Source: Paralichthys olivaceus
Taxonomy: Eukaryota > Chordata > Actinopteri > Pleuronectiformes > Paralichthyidae
DNA: 64,000 nt
Reading direction: 5' to 3'
NCBI RefSeq assembly: GCF_024713975.1
Contig: NC_091107.1
Location: forward strand, 12,327,501-12,391,500
This document shows, one piece after another, positions 51,801 to 64,000 of this stretch (position 1 is its first letter; every line of letters starts with the position of its first letter). The notes under the pieces are model-generated. The model saw only the letters and a list, made by a program, of their open reading frames with translations, was not told the origin of the DNA and ran no database searches. A program made the translations under genes and the position numbers.

Positions 51801-54800
51801 TAAGTATATAAATATGAATATATAACCTGTATTAATGATTTTGTATGTTTGGTATCTTTTAAAAATATTTCTCTGTGTAATTTGTTTATAAACCATTGAT
51901 TTCTACCACACAGCACACACATTTTTACATTTTCATTTATTTATTGTTTAACATAACTTCCTTTCTTTCCTTTTTTTTCCTCTTTTCAGAATAAGTTCAG
52001 GATATTGCTGATTATGTAAATGTAGTCAGTGTTTATTACAGCTCATTTCATGTTATTTGATGTCCATTCAAAGTAAAAATATACTCCTAATTGTCACCTC
52101 TGTCCTCACTGACCTCTGAGTGAACCATGCACCATGAATGGCCATCACTGTCACACAGTTTAGATCTATGTACAACTGTGGTGTGTGCATGTGAGCCTGC
52201 AGCACCAGCTGGAGGCAGAGGACTCGGTTTGGTCCTATGATGGCAGCTGGTGCATATGCTCCGACTGAGGTGAATTGTTGATTGGTATTTTTTCACATTG
52301 TGAATGGGATGTATGTGTATGCCTCTTTTTGTCAGTTCGCCTTTGTGCCTATGCAGATCTAGCAAACAGTTAATAGGTCATGACTGTATATACATATGAT
52401 GAGGCCTAAAATATAATAATAATAATAACTATAATTTCCTTGTACACCCTGTTCAATGACAATAAAGGCATTCTTATATAAGGTAATGCTTCTATTTTCA
52501 TCCAGGTGAGTTAATTAAGTGTTATGTATATGTGTATGTCAATTCAGCATAAGGAAAACATATGCGATATGGACATTATAGAACTTTTATGAAAAAAATA
52601 CGACCTTGTGGTGTTCAGTGAGGAGATGAATGTATATGTGGGCTGTGCAAGATCACTGCTGAGTTATCAATGTCAACAAGAATTCCTCAGCTGAATTAAT
52701 AATAACACTTTGTCTTTGGACCTTAAGTAGTATATCAAAAACAAATAAATAACTATTATATTAGAATTAGGGCAAAAGTAGAAATGTGTAGAAAATCACA
52801 CTTTTTCCTTGCCTTGACAGGCTGATGAGAATTAGATATCAACTGAGGCAGATGTATTAATATCAGATTATTAAATTATTTTTGCAAAAGGGCACATCCA
52901 GTAGTTTTTTTTGCATTTCACAACTGAACATTGGAAGATTTGTGTTTGATAGGCAGACATGCAATTATCTCTCACTGATCCAGATGCTCAAAGCCATCTG
53001 TCTATACGTCATTGTCCCATTAGTCTTACCTGGCGGATAACGCTCAATGACTGGATGGTTGTCCACCTGGAGCGTGGCATTGCCACCACTGCGTGTGAAG
53101 CGTACAACATGGTACTTGCCGTCATTTACTATGACAGCAGGCTCGTCGATGGTGATGTCATCTGTCCCCACATTGAAGATGACACCGATTTTCCCTTGAT
53201 CCTGTGGGTGACAAACAATGAATAAATGTGACACAGAAAACGTATCATCATAAAAACTTTAAATGTGCACAAAACGAATTTCCACCAGTGTCAGCTCTGT
53301 TGAGTGAGACACCTTTTTTTTAAGCACTAGAAGCAAATCTTTTGTGACATCAACACTGTGTTTAGCTCTTTCTTTAGGATTCAGCTCCACTCGCCCTCAG
53401 AAGCAGGCCAGGTTTCCTGATGTGAATCACTCGTGACAGAATCCTGCTGTTTCCCTTTTGGTTGACCAACTTCTCTCCCTGTCAGCCTTTCCTCGCTCCT
53501 GCCAACCTTCCCCAAAGGTCAAAGCTGCTTCTCAAGACAGCCTTTGGGTGGCACTGATAGGAAACATTGGAAACAAACTGCGTGGGTCTCAGTGTCTGCA
53601 TGGCCTCTGTGCATTTGCTGCCTTCTGTCAATGCTAATATGGATAAAATAGACATTTGTGAGAAACAGCACATGGCTCTGCAGGAAGACACATTTTAGAT
53701 TTTACTTTTAGATTGCAATAACCTTATTAACTGTGATCAATATAAGTCAATAAAACATATCTTACAATATAAAACAAAACATATTCTGTCATCCTGAAGG
53801 GATGGAGTGGAAGTAAAGTTTTGAAACTGAATTACAATTCCGTTTTTATGTGACAGGCATTGGCTTGAGCTCCCCCAGAGACCCTCAAAGGATAAATGCA
53901 TAGATAATGGATGAATGGATGAATGGATGGATGGATTGATAGATGGATTGATGAAACAGGCATGTTTCTGTGTGGAGTTTGCATATTCTCCCTGTGTGTT
54001 TCTCTGGGTACCTCAGCTTCATGCAGGTTAGGTTAATTAATGACTCTAAATTGCCCAAGTGTATGTCAATGGATCCATGTATCAGCAGTGTGATTGACAG
54101 CCTGTCTGTCAAGAGAGCCTCCAGCCTCTTGCCCAATGTCAGCTGTGATTGGCTCCAGCTCCATACTGCGACCCTCAGAGTAGAAGCGGTGTTGATAAAA
54201 GAAGGACTGATGTAACAGGCAGTTAAATGATTTTGCAACAAGTACCTGTTGTATAGTATGTCACATGTGCACAAGAGCATGTTGTCTACATACGGGCAGA
54301 ACTTCATTATCATTATAGAACATTAATGACTTTCAAGCTGTGTAGTATCTCCTCGTATCATTTGTCTCTCAGCTGTGAACCATCGAGCACCAAGAGTCTG
54401 CGGGTTTTAAATCAAACTACCTTGGCTCCAGCAGCTGGCTGCACTACATCACACCAGAGAGAGGAGAGAGAAGGTTGAAAGAGAAATTGGCTGCTATGGT
54501 GTTTTATTGCAAAAAGATTCTGCAGAATGCTGGTCCTGCATGGCACACAACATGCATATTATTATTTACTGGACATTCAGATATAATCTAAATATCTTCC
54601 ACATTGGATTTGTATTGGTTTTGAATTTTCTGTCTGCGCTTTCAGAGCGTACTCCTTGTCATTCTCCATTTGATATCAGTAATGATTGTTCCCTTTCTCA
54701 TACCTCCAATATTGCATTGTCTCAAAGACCAGAAATTCTAATGTGTAGAAAGAAATACACCTTTTCTTGACTGCTTGATGTCGGCCAATGCCATTGTCTG

Positions 54801-57800
54801 TAAAAGCTGTCTCCAAGTTTGCTCTCACTCCCTATAATCACATGTTAAACCATTCCAGAAACCTTTTAAATTTGAACATTTATTAATGCTGACATGATTA
54901 GCATTATGTGCTGAAGTGTTAAGTATCCTCAGAGACCTTCAACGTCCCATTAATAATATAATATTAAGCTTGACAAATCAAATTTCAACTCACTTTATTC
55001 TATAAAGGAGCTCTATAAAGCCTCCACTGTAAAACTATGAAACCTCCAGTCAGAGCAGTCAAAGGGTCATTGGATTCTTATCATTCTCCATTCACTTAAA
55101 AGTTGTCATGAACCCAGGACTGATTCATTATGCATAAACTGCAGCTGATTATTAAATTCACATAAGTCAAAAAGACTAAACTCCTTTATGAAAAAATGTC
55201 TACCCACTCACAGCTACTCACTGGGAGCCTGTGAGCTAATTAAAGTCAGTGTTAGTTTAGTAGAAATCAACATTTTACAAAATTATGTCAAGACACCATA
55301 TTATCACCATTTTGTTCGCAGAGTAAGAAATATCTGTCACATTCCTTGTTTGCTTATATTCTGTACATGCAGAGCTATTAACTTGTCCAAATTTTAATCA
55401 TGCCGCCCAAGAAGCAGAAGTGATGAGTCTTCATTAAGTAACTACAGGGTTGTGTGGCCTCAGGTCAAATTCAGTCGTTGTCCTCTGGACAACAATTAAC
55501 ATCTCCGGGGCCAGACGAGTCAGCCAGCGGCTGTGTGTGGCTCCGACACAAGCATTTCTATTTTGCTAACTCGAGTCTTTGAGTGCAATTACAGAACAGC
55601 CCCAAAGCTCTTTGTGACAGCTGGCACAGCAACACTCCTGCATCTTAGTTTCAGTAAACAAAAGTTGGCCTTTCCACTTTCCACGTTTTCTCTGCAAGAG
55701 GCTGCTTAGCACTCACGTGTTTGTATATATAGCCAGTCAGGCATAACCTCATGAAAGGCAGCGCAGTCTCCCACCTACTACGTTGACATCCGCTCTGTCG
55801 AAGAGAGCTTTTCATTTTAAGTACTCCCTGTTCGCTGGAGCTTTTACAGTTAGATCTCAGATCTTGTCTCAGCTGCAGCCTACTCCGATTCATCTGAGAG
55901 GCAAAGGATTGATTATTATAAGGACGTGTTATTATAAGGAGTTATCTTTGATGGGGTGAAAAAAAAAGAGGACTATGAAACTGATGATTCCTCTGTGATA
56001 AGGCTCTGCTGCCACCTGATACATTTTTATGCATGTAGAGCTTAGATTGGACCGATCTGATTCTGTTAAGAGAGTCAGCACATCTGTCTCTGTATTAGAA
56101 ACCTTGAGACTCTACTGAAGCCGTCTCCTCAGAGGCAGATGGGAGTATGCATCAATAGCCTCAGATATTCTGACACTTACTATCCCTCCTCCTATAGCAG
56201 TGACAAGGTATCTCCCCTCCTCATCCTCTTCATACTCAGCATATAATCAATGAGTTCTAAATGAAAATAACCAGATAAAATTAATTTGATCTCTGCAACA
56301 TTTAGTGACAAAAGTGCACATGCATCATCAGATTTGTACCAAACTTATCGATACATTTCTAGAGAAAACTCACAGAGAAGAAGAGCAAGAAGTCATTTTG
56401 AGCTTTGCCTTTCAATGTGCACTGAAATATACACATTCATGAGTTTTGTGTGAAGCATTACCCTCCCTGCATAGAAAAAGGCAGAATATTTATGAAGAAA
56501 GACTTTCCTATCCCGAATATAATTTTGCCCTACTGATGCATTATGTAAATGCATAAGAAATCGACTCATGGAACCGTAGAGATCCACGTTCAAAACTTTA
56601 CATCTTCATCCGGTCCTCTGTAGTTTATATCTCGGCTGTGCAGCGATGCCTCTTCCGCATTTCTAATCATTCTACACAATGAATCCTGTTTTATCTTTTA
56701 GTCACTCATTAAAAACATGACCATTTGAAAGTAGAATCAGTCTCTTTAATATACTCCCTGGTGAGTTTGGTGATGCTTTGTCTCTTTTGTAGAGCCTAAT
56801 TGGTCTTTGAAGCTTGTGCGCGCAATCCTCAGTTAGCGGTGCAGTTTCAGTTGGCCATGTCACCATTTTAATGCAGTATGGAGTCGTGTATGGAGTTGTC
56901 AGGATTTGACTATGCATGCTTCATTTGTACCTGTTAATCGAGATTATTACAAATGCATTGAAAGTTTTGACCCCCTTCATATTCCAGTTTTGAATAGAAA
57001 GCTTCATGTTAGGAAGATAATAATAAGTGAATTCTGTTGTAAGATACCACATCTTAAACCCCCCCAAATCCCTAATGTCATAATATCAGCAGAATAAAGT
57101 CATAATTGAAAAGAAATTTGTTACACCATGAGAATAAAGTTGTGATTCAAAAGAAAGTCCTAATGTCACAAAATAAATCTTAATTTATTGAGAAAAAGGA
57201 TGTTATTTAGTGAGAAAAAAGTCATTATACTGAGAGGATAAAGAAAAAAAACAATTATTTTAGGAAATAAGCTGGCATTCTTCTGGATCCAAAGTCCTGA
57301 TAACAAATCTCTTCTTGAGAAACCACAAATCCCCTTTAAATATTATGCAGTTGTACCAACGACAATCCACAGTCGAACATAACCAAACAAGTTTTTTGTG
57401 ATTGTTTCTTCAAAATATCTCAGGGCCTGATTTACTAAGATCCCAAATAAAGTGTGCTAAATTGCGTGTGCAATTTAACAGATTGCACGTTTGGTTGTCG
57501 GGTGTTTTGCGGGGGATCTACTAAACATAATTGCGCAAATGATAACAGGCGCAAACTTGGTAGAGGCAGTAGTATTTATAAGTGTTTTGCGTGCGTTACT
57601 GGTTTCGAAACTTTAGGCCGTGGAATTGGAGGTGTTAGACACTGAATGAGGTAAAATGTGTAATTAATGACAGATATAAATAAATTATGTGAACTGGCAG
57701 AGATGGTCCCTATAAAACAAGAAGGTGTGATTATGAAGCTTAAAATAAAGACAACCTCAACACCCTCTGAACTCCTTTTGATTCCCCTCCGCTGAGCAGT

Positions 57801-58603
57801 AGTAAGGTGTCAAACTAAGCAATCTGTCAGGGTGCAAGGACTTGGCAGATCCTAGAAAAGAATATTTTCAGCTTGCTCTGTGCGCAAGCAGCAGTCTATG
57901 CATTTACTAGCAACAGGCCACAGCTGGCGAGGTCAGTTTCACACTTAAATGGAAACTAAAAATGGAAATGCAATTTACATGAGACAGTTCTGAAAAACAT
58001 CCGGGGGAAGATGTTTGTGGCCAACATGTGGAGACAGTGTAAACTCTCAAAGCACAGACACAGATACAAAATACCCATGCTAGCTGTCAACACAATGCAA
58101 AAGTAAAAGTACATAGGAAATAAGATCCACAACCAGATAAACACACACCAGGTTCATAAGCTGCCTCTGACTCCTCTTTTGCATGAACACATTATTATTT
58201 ATCATTATTTTTCACATAATTCTAATTATTGTTTTTAAACTAAATCTATTAAGTGACTCTAATTCTTGTGTTCTCAATGAATATTCTTAAGACATCAGTC
58301 AATAGTAAAACAATGCACTAACCTGTATTAAAGGTGCTATAAAGGAAAGTTTGATCAATTGATTAATGTGATTTGATGCGTACGTGTGAGTCCTGCGTAA
58401 GAGTCCCACTCCAGTTCTGATTCTGGTCCCGGGCTTTGACAACAGGTGTGATTTTGATTATTACACTGCTCACAGACGTTTGACAGATCTCGCCTCAGCT
58501 TTTCATCGTGCCACATCTGTCCTGTGGCTTCAAGCTGAAAAGGCTGATTTCCCTCCAGAAAAGACGGTCGCTGGCAGCTGCTGAGGAGTCACTTTATCTC
58601 ACC

Positions 58604-58694
<91 letters not shown>

Positions 58695-59933
58695 TCACTC
58701 ACACACACACTCACACACTCACTCACTCACTCTGTGACTCCACTGACTTCTGCTCTATTGTAGCTGCTTCTCCAGGTCATTATTTATCTATTACTGTTAT
58801 CTCCCTATTTGGACTCAAATGGCATCAGTCAGCAAACAAGCTGTAAAAACCTGAATTTAAAAATAGACCATTAGATGTATATTCATATTTATTTCTTTTC
58901 CTCTTCATTTAATAAAAGATCGTAGCAGCAGTAGTCAACCAGATGGCCTTTTTCTTTTGCTCATGTGAAATCAGTTTTTGTGCCTTCATCAACATATCAA
59001 GGGAAGAGACGGTGACATCCTCATCATTTCTGATAAAACAACTTTTTGTCAGCGTTGCATTTTTCTCTCCCCTTTCTCAGGTTATACAACGTCTACTTAA
59101 TTGCTCCCAGAAATACTTTCATGATTGTCTGCTACAGAGCCACATTAATATCAAGTGAAGAAGCGTATGTCTTATTTGATGATGTGCTCATTTTTAATCC
59201 ACTTAAATGTTCCAGTGCTTGTTGCAGCTTCTTTCTGTGTTTGCAGAGAGCGTGGACTCATTTCCACAGTTTCAGTTGTCCTGATGTTAACTATGAACTA
59301 GTCTTTATTCACAAAGTAACATGCTACAGATTCCAATAAAAAAAGACAATGAATGCTACTTTCTTAGCCAATGCAAATAAATGTAAATGCTATTAAGGAC
59401 AATGTGTGCCTCATCCTTCAGAGAAGGTTGAATTGAAGCTTGTGGATGCAGTTGGTATAAGTCTGTTGTTTTGTTAATGCACATGAAAGAAACTAAAATA
59501 TATGATAAAATGATCTGTAAATCAGTAACAGATTATTGTGTATTTACCCCAAATTTTGGAAATGTATGATTTTGAAAAGAGAAATAGAAAGTGCAGAAAT
59601 ATCCACCTGATTGTCTTATAAATCACATGAATGACATTTTTAACCTTCTTTGTGTTTTTTTTTTCCTGTTCCAAACTGTTCCGTGATGCCCCACCTATCT
59701 CCGGGTGTTGCTTTTAATCTTAAAGCCTCAGACTCTGCTTCCCATCCTTACTATATGCAGCTGAAGATAGTCTCCGAGCCCATGGGTGCTCTCCACTCGC
59801 ACTAAGATGGCGTCCTTCTGCTGGGAGCTGAAGCCCACAGCCAACCGGTCGGCTCGGGTGCTCGGCCGCTCATTGGGAGCCCAGGTGAAAGTGATGAGAG
59901 CGCCCCCTTTCCCAAAGATATACGTGGTCCCAG
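45245..59933 (-). CDS. nrxn2: Neurexin 2, C-terminal exons (last LNS domain to PDZ tail)
   Basis: Partial gene; upstream exons lie right of the window. Exons, 5' to 3': 59752-59933, 53030-53201, 50478-50567 (SS4 exon), 48934-49262, 47846-47930, 45245-46047, giving 552 residues. Neurexins are presynaptic adhesion receptors for neuroligins, LRRTMs and cerebellins. Seen: LNS6 from [16 protein letters not shown] through [11 protein letters not shown] to [12 protein letters not shown]; a Thr-rich stalk ([14 protein letters not shown]); acidic [12 protein letters not shown]; a Pro-rich juxtamembrane region; [19 protein letters not shown] as the membrane helix; cytoplasmic [10 protein letters not shown]; and the PDZ ligand EYYV. 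NRXN2 is favoured over NRXN1/3 by [20 protein letters not shown] and GELVLPIIT. The paralogue (2a or 2b) is undecided. The first and second exons are separated by a 6.5-kb intron. Confidence 0.95.
47200..47800. mobile_element. Inverted-repeat element in nrxn2 intron
   Basis: GATCTGGACTTTCTCTGGAG at 47294-47313 and GAGAAAGTCCAGACCC near 47732-47748 are inverted copies within longer imperfect arms. A related left arm (CATGCACT...TTTTCCTG) and the AGAAAGTCCAGACC word recur at 29130-29310 in pcnx3. No coding capacity. Family not identified. Confidence 0.5.
48698..48731. repeat. (AT)17 microsatellite
   Basis: Pure AT run in the nrxn2 intron 47931-48933. Confidence 0.97.
48829..48888 (-). repeat. 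(CA)30 microsatellite, (UG)30 in the nrxn2 transcript
   Basis: Lies 45 nt downstream, in transcript direction, of the 5' splice site of exon 48934-49262. UG repeats are known binding sites for CELF and TDP-43 proteins; a regulatory role here is inference. Confidence 0.97.
50478..50567 (-). other. nrxn2: nrxn2 alternatively spliced SS4 exon (30 codons)
   Basis: A 90-nt exon that codes [12 protein letters not shown]...DEWLLDK, the well-known splice-site-4 insert of neurexins. It begins and ends in the same phase, and the flanking exons (…YPPG and GRQLTIF…) join in frame without it. Inclusion is known to switch the ligand choice of LNS6 (neuroligin, LRRTM and cerebellin binding). The acceptor ends in AAG rather than CAG/TAG, consistent with a weak, regulated exon. 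The sequence after the donor is UUAA-rich. Confidence 0.93.
50568..53029. other. nrxn2 intron upstream of the SS4 exon
   Basis: No exon or RNA gene recognised. At 52436-52485 there is a tail-like TGACAATAAAGGCATTC sequence of the type found at the 3' end of fish LINEs, too short to classify. Confidence 0.45.
53905..54200 (+). repeat. Degenerate teleost interspersed repeat, copy 2
   Basis: Same family as 42370-42625, reversed: GTGTGGAGTTTGCATATTCTCC, GACTCTAAATTGCCCAAGTG, GCCCAATGTCAGCTGTGATT, CTGCGACCCTCAG. It is preceded by a GGATGAATGGATGGATG simple-repeat tail. Confidence 0.7.
57075..57250. repeat. Degenerate tandem repeat
   Basis: Irregular repetition of a unit like GAATAAAGTCATAATT and GAGAAAAAGTCATTAT, about five diverged copies. 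Confidence 0.6.
57420..57660. repeat. Interspersed repeat fragment, family unknown
   Basis: More GC-rich than its surroundings, with paired words TGATTTACTAAG and ATCTACTAAACAT and several TTGCG(T/C) motifs. It looks like a non-autonomous transposon fragment; clear inverted ends are not visible. Confidence 0.4.
58605..58735. repeat. (AC)43 array with a degenerate (TCAC)n end
   Basis: A pure AC run to about 58690, then mixed TCAC/AC units to about 58735. Confidence 0.97.
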
Positions 59934-62900
59934 CTGAGAACAGAGACAGAAAGAGAAACATGAGGATTTGTCCGAGGCATTAAAGAGTGACAGGTTTATC
60001 TGTTAGTAGGACGTATCAATAGTATTAGCAGCATTGCTCTCTGATTAAATCCCATGTTAGTCTATGCTTTTGCAGTTAAAATGATTATGCAGTGTTCATT
60101 TGGAGATATTGACGCCTTCAAGGACAAGTATTCTAAAGTCACTTGTTATAAGTATAACATGAGATGAGGTTTTCATTGCTCCTCTCATCAACTCACAGTG
60201 GACTCACACTATCTTGAGGGAAGGAGGAAATATATATTCAAGAGGTTTGCCTCATTCTTAAACACAGTATAATTTACAGAATGAGATGAATATTCACGTT
60301 GACAGGTTGTAGCTTTTATTTTCACGTTCCCACTGCAAATCCTGAGGATGAGTCCGACAATACCGACATTCAAAAGTGAGGTGAAAAGGTTTTCAATGCA
60401 ATGATTCCACAATATCTATAACCAACTATTCACGTGCAGTATTACTTTCATTGTAATTATCATTTGTATTGCCAATTTTGTATTAGTTTAATGTTTCATA
60501 AAACTTATTTTCATTTATATGGCTATTTCTATTGGCACTGGTTCTGCATTTACTCTGTATCCACTTCATGTTTTTATTTTCCATATATATTTTATAATTA
60601 ATACTCTTTCATTTTATTGTTCTCTATTGCATATTGTTCTGCTAATCTTGGAGCAAGCTGGCACAATAATTTCATTAAGCATTATTAAAGTCTATTTATC
60701 TTATCTTATTGAAACAAAACATAATCCAGGATCATCATTTGCCGTCTATTTCACATAAGTCTACAGTGATTGCAGAACTTATCAATCTATTTTAGACTTT
60801 TATAATTAACATTTGTTCAGGTTCCAAAGACTTGCTTTAGGCTTCAAAGCCACTCATACATTTGTGTGCTTGTCTGGGTATTCCATTTTGCAATTTTAAT
60901 ATTTCTTGCAGGTTTGCAGACCCTCTGATATTCATACCGCATGCATAATAGAGATAGCCTTCACTGTCCTTTTCAATTCAATATGAAACAATATAAAGGG
61001 ACTGTTAAAAAGACATTGATTTAAATCTGATAAAAATTCCTTCTCATATGTATCAGATGCACTGCAAATCAATAGTGTCTGGTTAAACTTTTCATGGAAG
61101 TTATTCATCTGCACTCAGAGAGCATGCTTCAGATGAATGAGGCATATTGGTGTTGATTTATAATTTACAAGTCTTGCTGGAATTACTGAGATACCTGAGA
61201 AAATCCATGCAGGCTAAAATCTATTTGCTGATTAGCGGGTAAATCAGACACTTCTTCATGATACGATGTGATTTATTCCAAGCCTCTCAGACAGCTCAGA
61301 CAGTTAATTAAATATACTTAGAAAAAACCCCTTCTAATTTGTGACGACAGTTAAATCTGAAATGTAATTCAATTTTGTATAATGCGAGCAAATGAAAAGT
61401 TTAAATCTAAGCTTTCTCAGAGGGACGCCGTTCTTTTCGAACACTTAGGACTGCAGGTGTTGACTGCAAATAGGGAGAGAACGTTGACAGTTATCTTTGA
61501 TAGTTCAGCACAAACATGCTATTCTGGGCTCCTTTTAACGCCTGAAACCAGATTGTTGCTTTTACAACTTGTCTTTTTCAGAGCTCAAATCACTCAAGTG
61601 AAGGAGAGGAGCACTTGAACAAAATTGTAGCCTCAATTTCAACCACGCACCAAGACTTGAGTACTCCCCTGCTTGGTATAATGGGTGCTCCCATGATATT
61701 GACAGGAGCTCGCTGCTGCTCGGGTGCTTTCTTATCACTGAACACTCACTGCGACGAGTTGAAACCACCTTGCCCCGACTTTGAATTTAATTAAAAGGGC
61801 AGGTTTGTTTCAAACCAATTTTTTTCCCCTTCCTGAAGTAATCTTAATGTCTGGGATTTGCATTCAAATGTGACTCTGTGACATTAGTTACCTCAAGGAG
61901 CCTCAGTGAGTGGGTTTATTGGATTCATCCTTTCAGCAAGCGTTATCTGCATTTGGCCTCTTATCTGCCCTCGTTTCTGCTAAATGAAATCACTTTTCTC
62001 TCTGTTTGACGATATTATAGTGTGGACCAGTTCAATGTAAGAAAAAATCAGCATACAGGAATTTGGTGGAGGGAACTAATCTTTTTGTGTTAGCTTACAG
62101 ACCCAGTGAAACGGAGGTCAGGGCACTATAAGTTCCGCATGAGAATGCACTGGATGCAAAATTAGTAAGTGCAGGGTGAGTCATGAAAGAGAAAAGATAT
62201 TGATATAAGTTATTATTTTTTTTCACACATTTGGCCTATATCAAGAGTTAAATTACCACAAGGACACAGGATTGAAACTGGGAAGACTTTCTTTTAATTT
62301 CATGGGAATATGCAAATTTTCTTAATTTCCCATTAATTCAATTTAAAATGTCTATTTTTTAATTTCAGACCATGGCTGAGCTTAGAGGCACAAGTTGTTC
62401 CTAAGATCTTTGACTTGAAATGATGAGCTCAATGAATAAGTTCACTCTTCTCAATAGATGAAGTTTTGAAAGAAAGAAATCTAGCATATTAACTGACTTC
62501 CCAGCAATCTCATCAGAGACTTTTCTCCCTTGTAGTTTGAGCACAACAGACATGATGTAAACTTCCTGTGAAGGATCGTGGTTGTTTCTTTTAATGTTTA
62601 TGAAAAAATATTTTGTTTTGAAATTAGTTCCTATGAAGACAGTTAATGAGTAAAGCCAGTGTTGCCTTTTGTCTTTGTAATGACTCTCTTACAAATTAGC
62701 CTCAGCAGTTTCAGTTGTAAGTTGAAGTCGAATCAAATGAAGAACAGACTCTTTACTCTCTCTCTCATGAGGGGATGTCAAAACACTTAATTTTGAAAAC
62801 TTCAGTGCGATTGCTGCCTTAAAAATGTGAGTAAACTTTACTTGAAATGGCAGCTGACATCTTAACTTGAAAGCTGAAATATTGTTTGAAATTGTTTGTT

Positions 62901-64000
62901 TATTTGACAAGGAAAAGCCTTATTTTTATTTTATACCAGCCCAGCAAAAAATACCACTGATTGTGTATGTATATATTGTATGCATTTCTAAAATAGCACC
63001 TTACAGTTGTTAAACACCTCCAACTGCAGCGACCTAAATTCAAACTTCACACTCTGGTCGTCTTTGCTGAAGGGCTGCTCCCCGCATTTCATTATACCCT
63101 AAAACACTTCATTATTTATGGCCTATATAGCTTATAGCTTGTTTGTTCTTGTAAAACCAAACAAACAAGCACGTAAACCATGCTGTGGTTAATCAATATA
63201 GTCTGAGACCAAGTTTCACCGCAGGTCTTATTTATCCAAGTTTCACTGTGCAATATATCCTTGAACACCAATTTAAAATGTACTCAGGAGACTCAAACCT
63301 AATGAACTTTTTGTACCCACTTTCCGGTCTTAGCGGAGCATTGCAAACATTACATTCAGCGATGTACAGAGTACAAATACACAGCTTACAAACAGAATGC
63401 GATTTTAAAACACATGAAACATACATGTGTAAAACTCGTGTAAGACACGTGATTTGAAGTTATTTTACACGTGAAATACGAGAATCCCTTGTTAAAACAT
63501 CAGCTAATGGAAAGATGGATAAAAACTGATGTGAAAGATTCCCCTGTTGATTCCACTGACTTGTGAGTGATCATGTTAGGTTGCATGAATACAGAGATTG
63601 TCATGTGAGAATTAAAACACTGTGCAATGGAAATTTAACAACCTAAATAATAAGTTTGATTTTAATAACATTGACAACTTTTTATTTTTTTGGCAGACTT
63701 GTAAATAAATAATAAATGACAAGTTGAACGTAGAACTTTTAGAATGAACGTTGTTTTATATAACATTAAATAAGGACATCAAAGAACATCTACAGTAGAT
63801 CAGCGTCTGTATGTCCCATGTGCACTATGAATCAAATCAAAATGGCAACATCCACACCAACAGAAGAATAGCTGCTTCGTTGCTGTTTCTTTGTCTGAAT
63901 TGCTGAGGTGAGGTGAGAGTCAGACCTCCTCACATGGCCTCTCTTCAAATAGAGTCCATTTTTCTGATGCACCAACACATGCAGTCAGACACAACCAATT
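59934..64000. other. Start of a large nrxn2 intron, at least 4 kb
   Basis: No upstream alpha-neurexin exon and no beta-neurexin first exon (His-rich leader ending near YRSP) can be recognised on the minus strand. At about 60640-60715 there is an A/T-rich segment resembling a LINE 3' tail ending in TTATCTTATCTTA. Otherwise I see nothing to annotate. Confidence 0.5.

Larger units (their letters stand above)
53202..59751. other. 6.5-kb nrxn2 intron
   Basis: No coding exon recognised between the two LNS6 exons. It holds several repeats, annotated separately (53905-54200, 57075-57250, 57420-57660, 58605-58735). The remainder is AT-rich and unassigned. Confidence 0.55.

Noticed and set aside
53885..54313. 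142-codon minus-strand frame
   Set aside because: It covers a common interspersed repeat and its GGAT-rich simple tail.

Overview
This window is vertebrate nuclear DNA, almost certainly from a ray-finned (teleost) fish. Genes are split into short exons with GT-AG introns. Long (CA/GT)n arrays, a Tc1-type transposon remnant and short inverted-repeat elements of the kind common in fish fill the gaps. Five protein-coding genes can be read from conserved protein sequence. Exon joins were made by hand from reading frame, splice sites and remembered family sequence, so single boundaries could be off by a few bases.

Layout. (1) 79-1115, plus strand: last four coding exons of dlat, the E2 subunit of pyruvate dehydrogenase; the rest lies left of the window. 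(2) 4093-9173, plus: complete ift57, 11 exons, 415 codons. (3) 10314-13802, plus: complete small two-Ig-domain membrane protein of the CTX/IGSF11-VSIG group, 7 exons, 298 codons. (4) 37789 down to 18191, minus: complete coding region of pcnx3 (pecanex family), 35 coding exons, 2287 codons, with a GC-rich promoter near 39.0-39.6 kb and a probable 3' UTR reaching about 15.4 kb. (5) 59933 down to 45245, minus: 3' portion of a neurexin, best match nrxn2, covering the last LNS domain, the alternatively spliced SS4 exon, Thr-rich stalk, membrane segment and PDZ-binding tail; the upstream exons lie right of the window.

The genes do not form a functional unit. They act in mitochondrial metabolism, ciliary transport, cell adhesion, membrane biology and the synapse. 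The Ig gene and pcnx3 converge tail to tail; nrxn2 and pcnx3 lie head to tail on the minus strand.

I found no new multi-gene system. The most useful observations concern RNA processing and repeats. Two exons of the Ig gene each have a long (CA)n array starting about 10 nt past the 5' splice site. A (UG)30 tract sits 45 nt past a 5' splice site near the neurexin stalk. UUAA-rich sequence follows the SS4 exon. pcnx3 has a purine-tract exon coding Arg-Glu repeats and an 11-codon microexon. The ift57 and pcnx3 promoters share an identical 12-bp palindrome.
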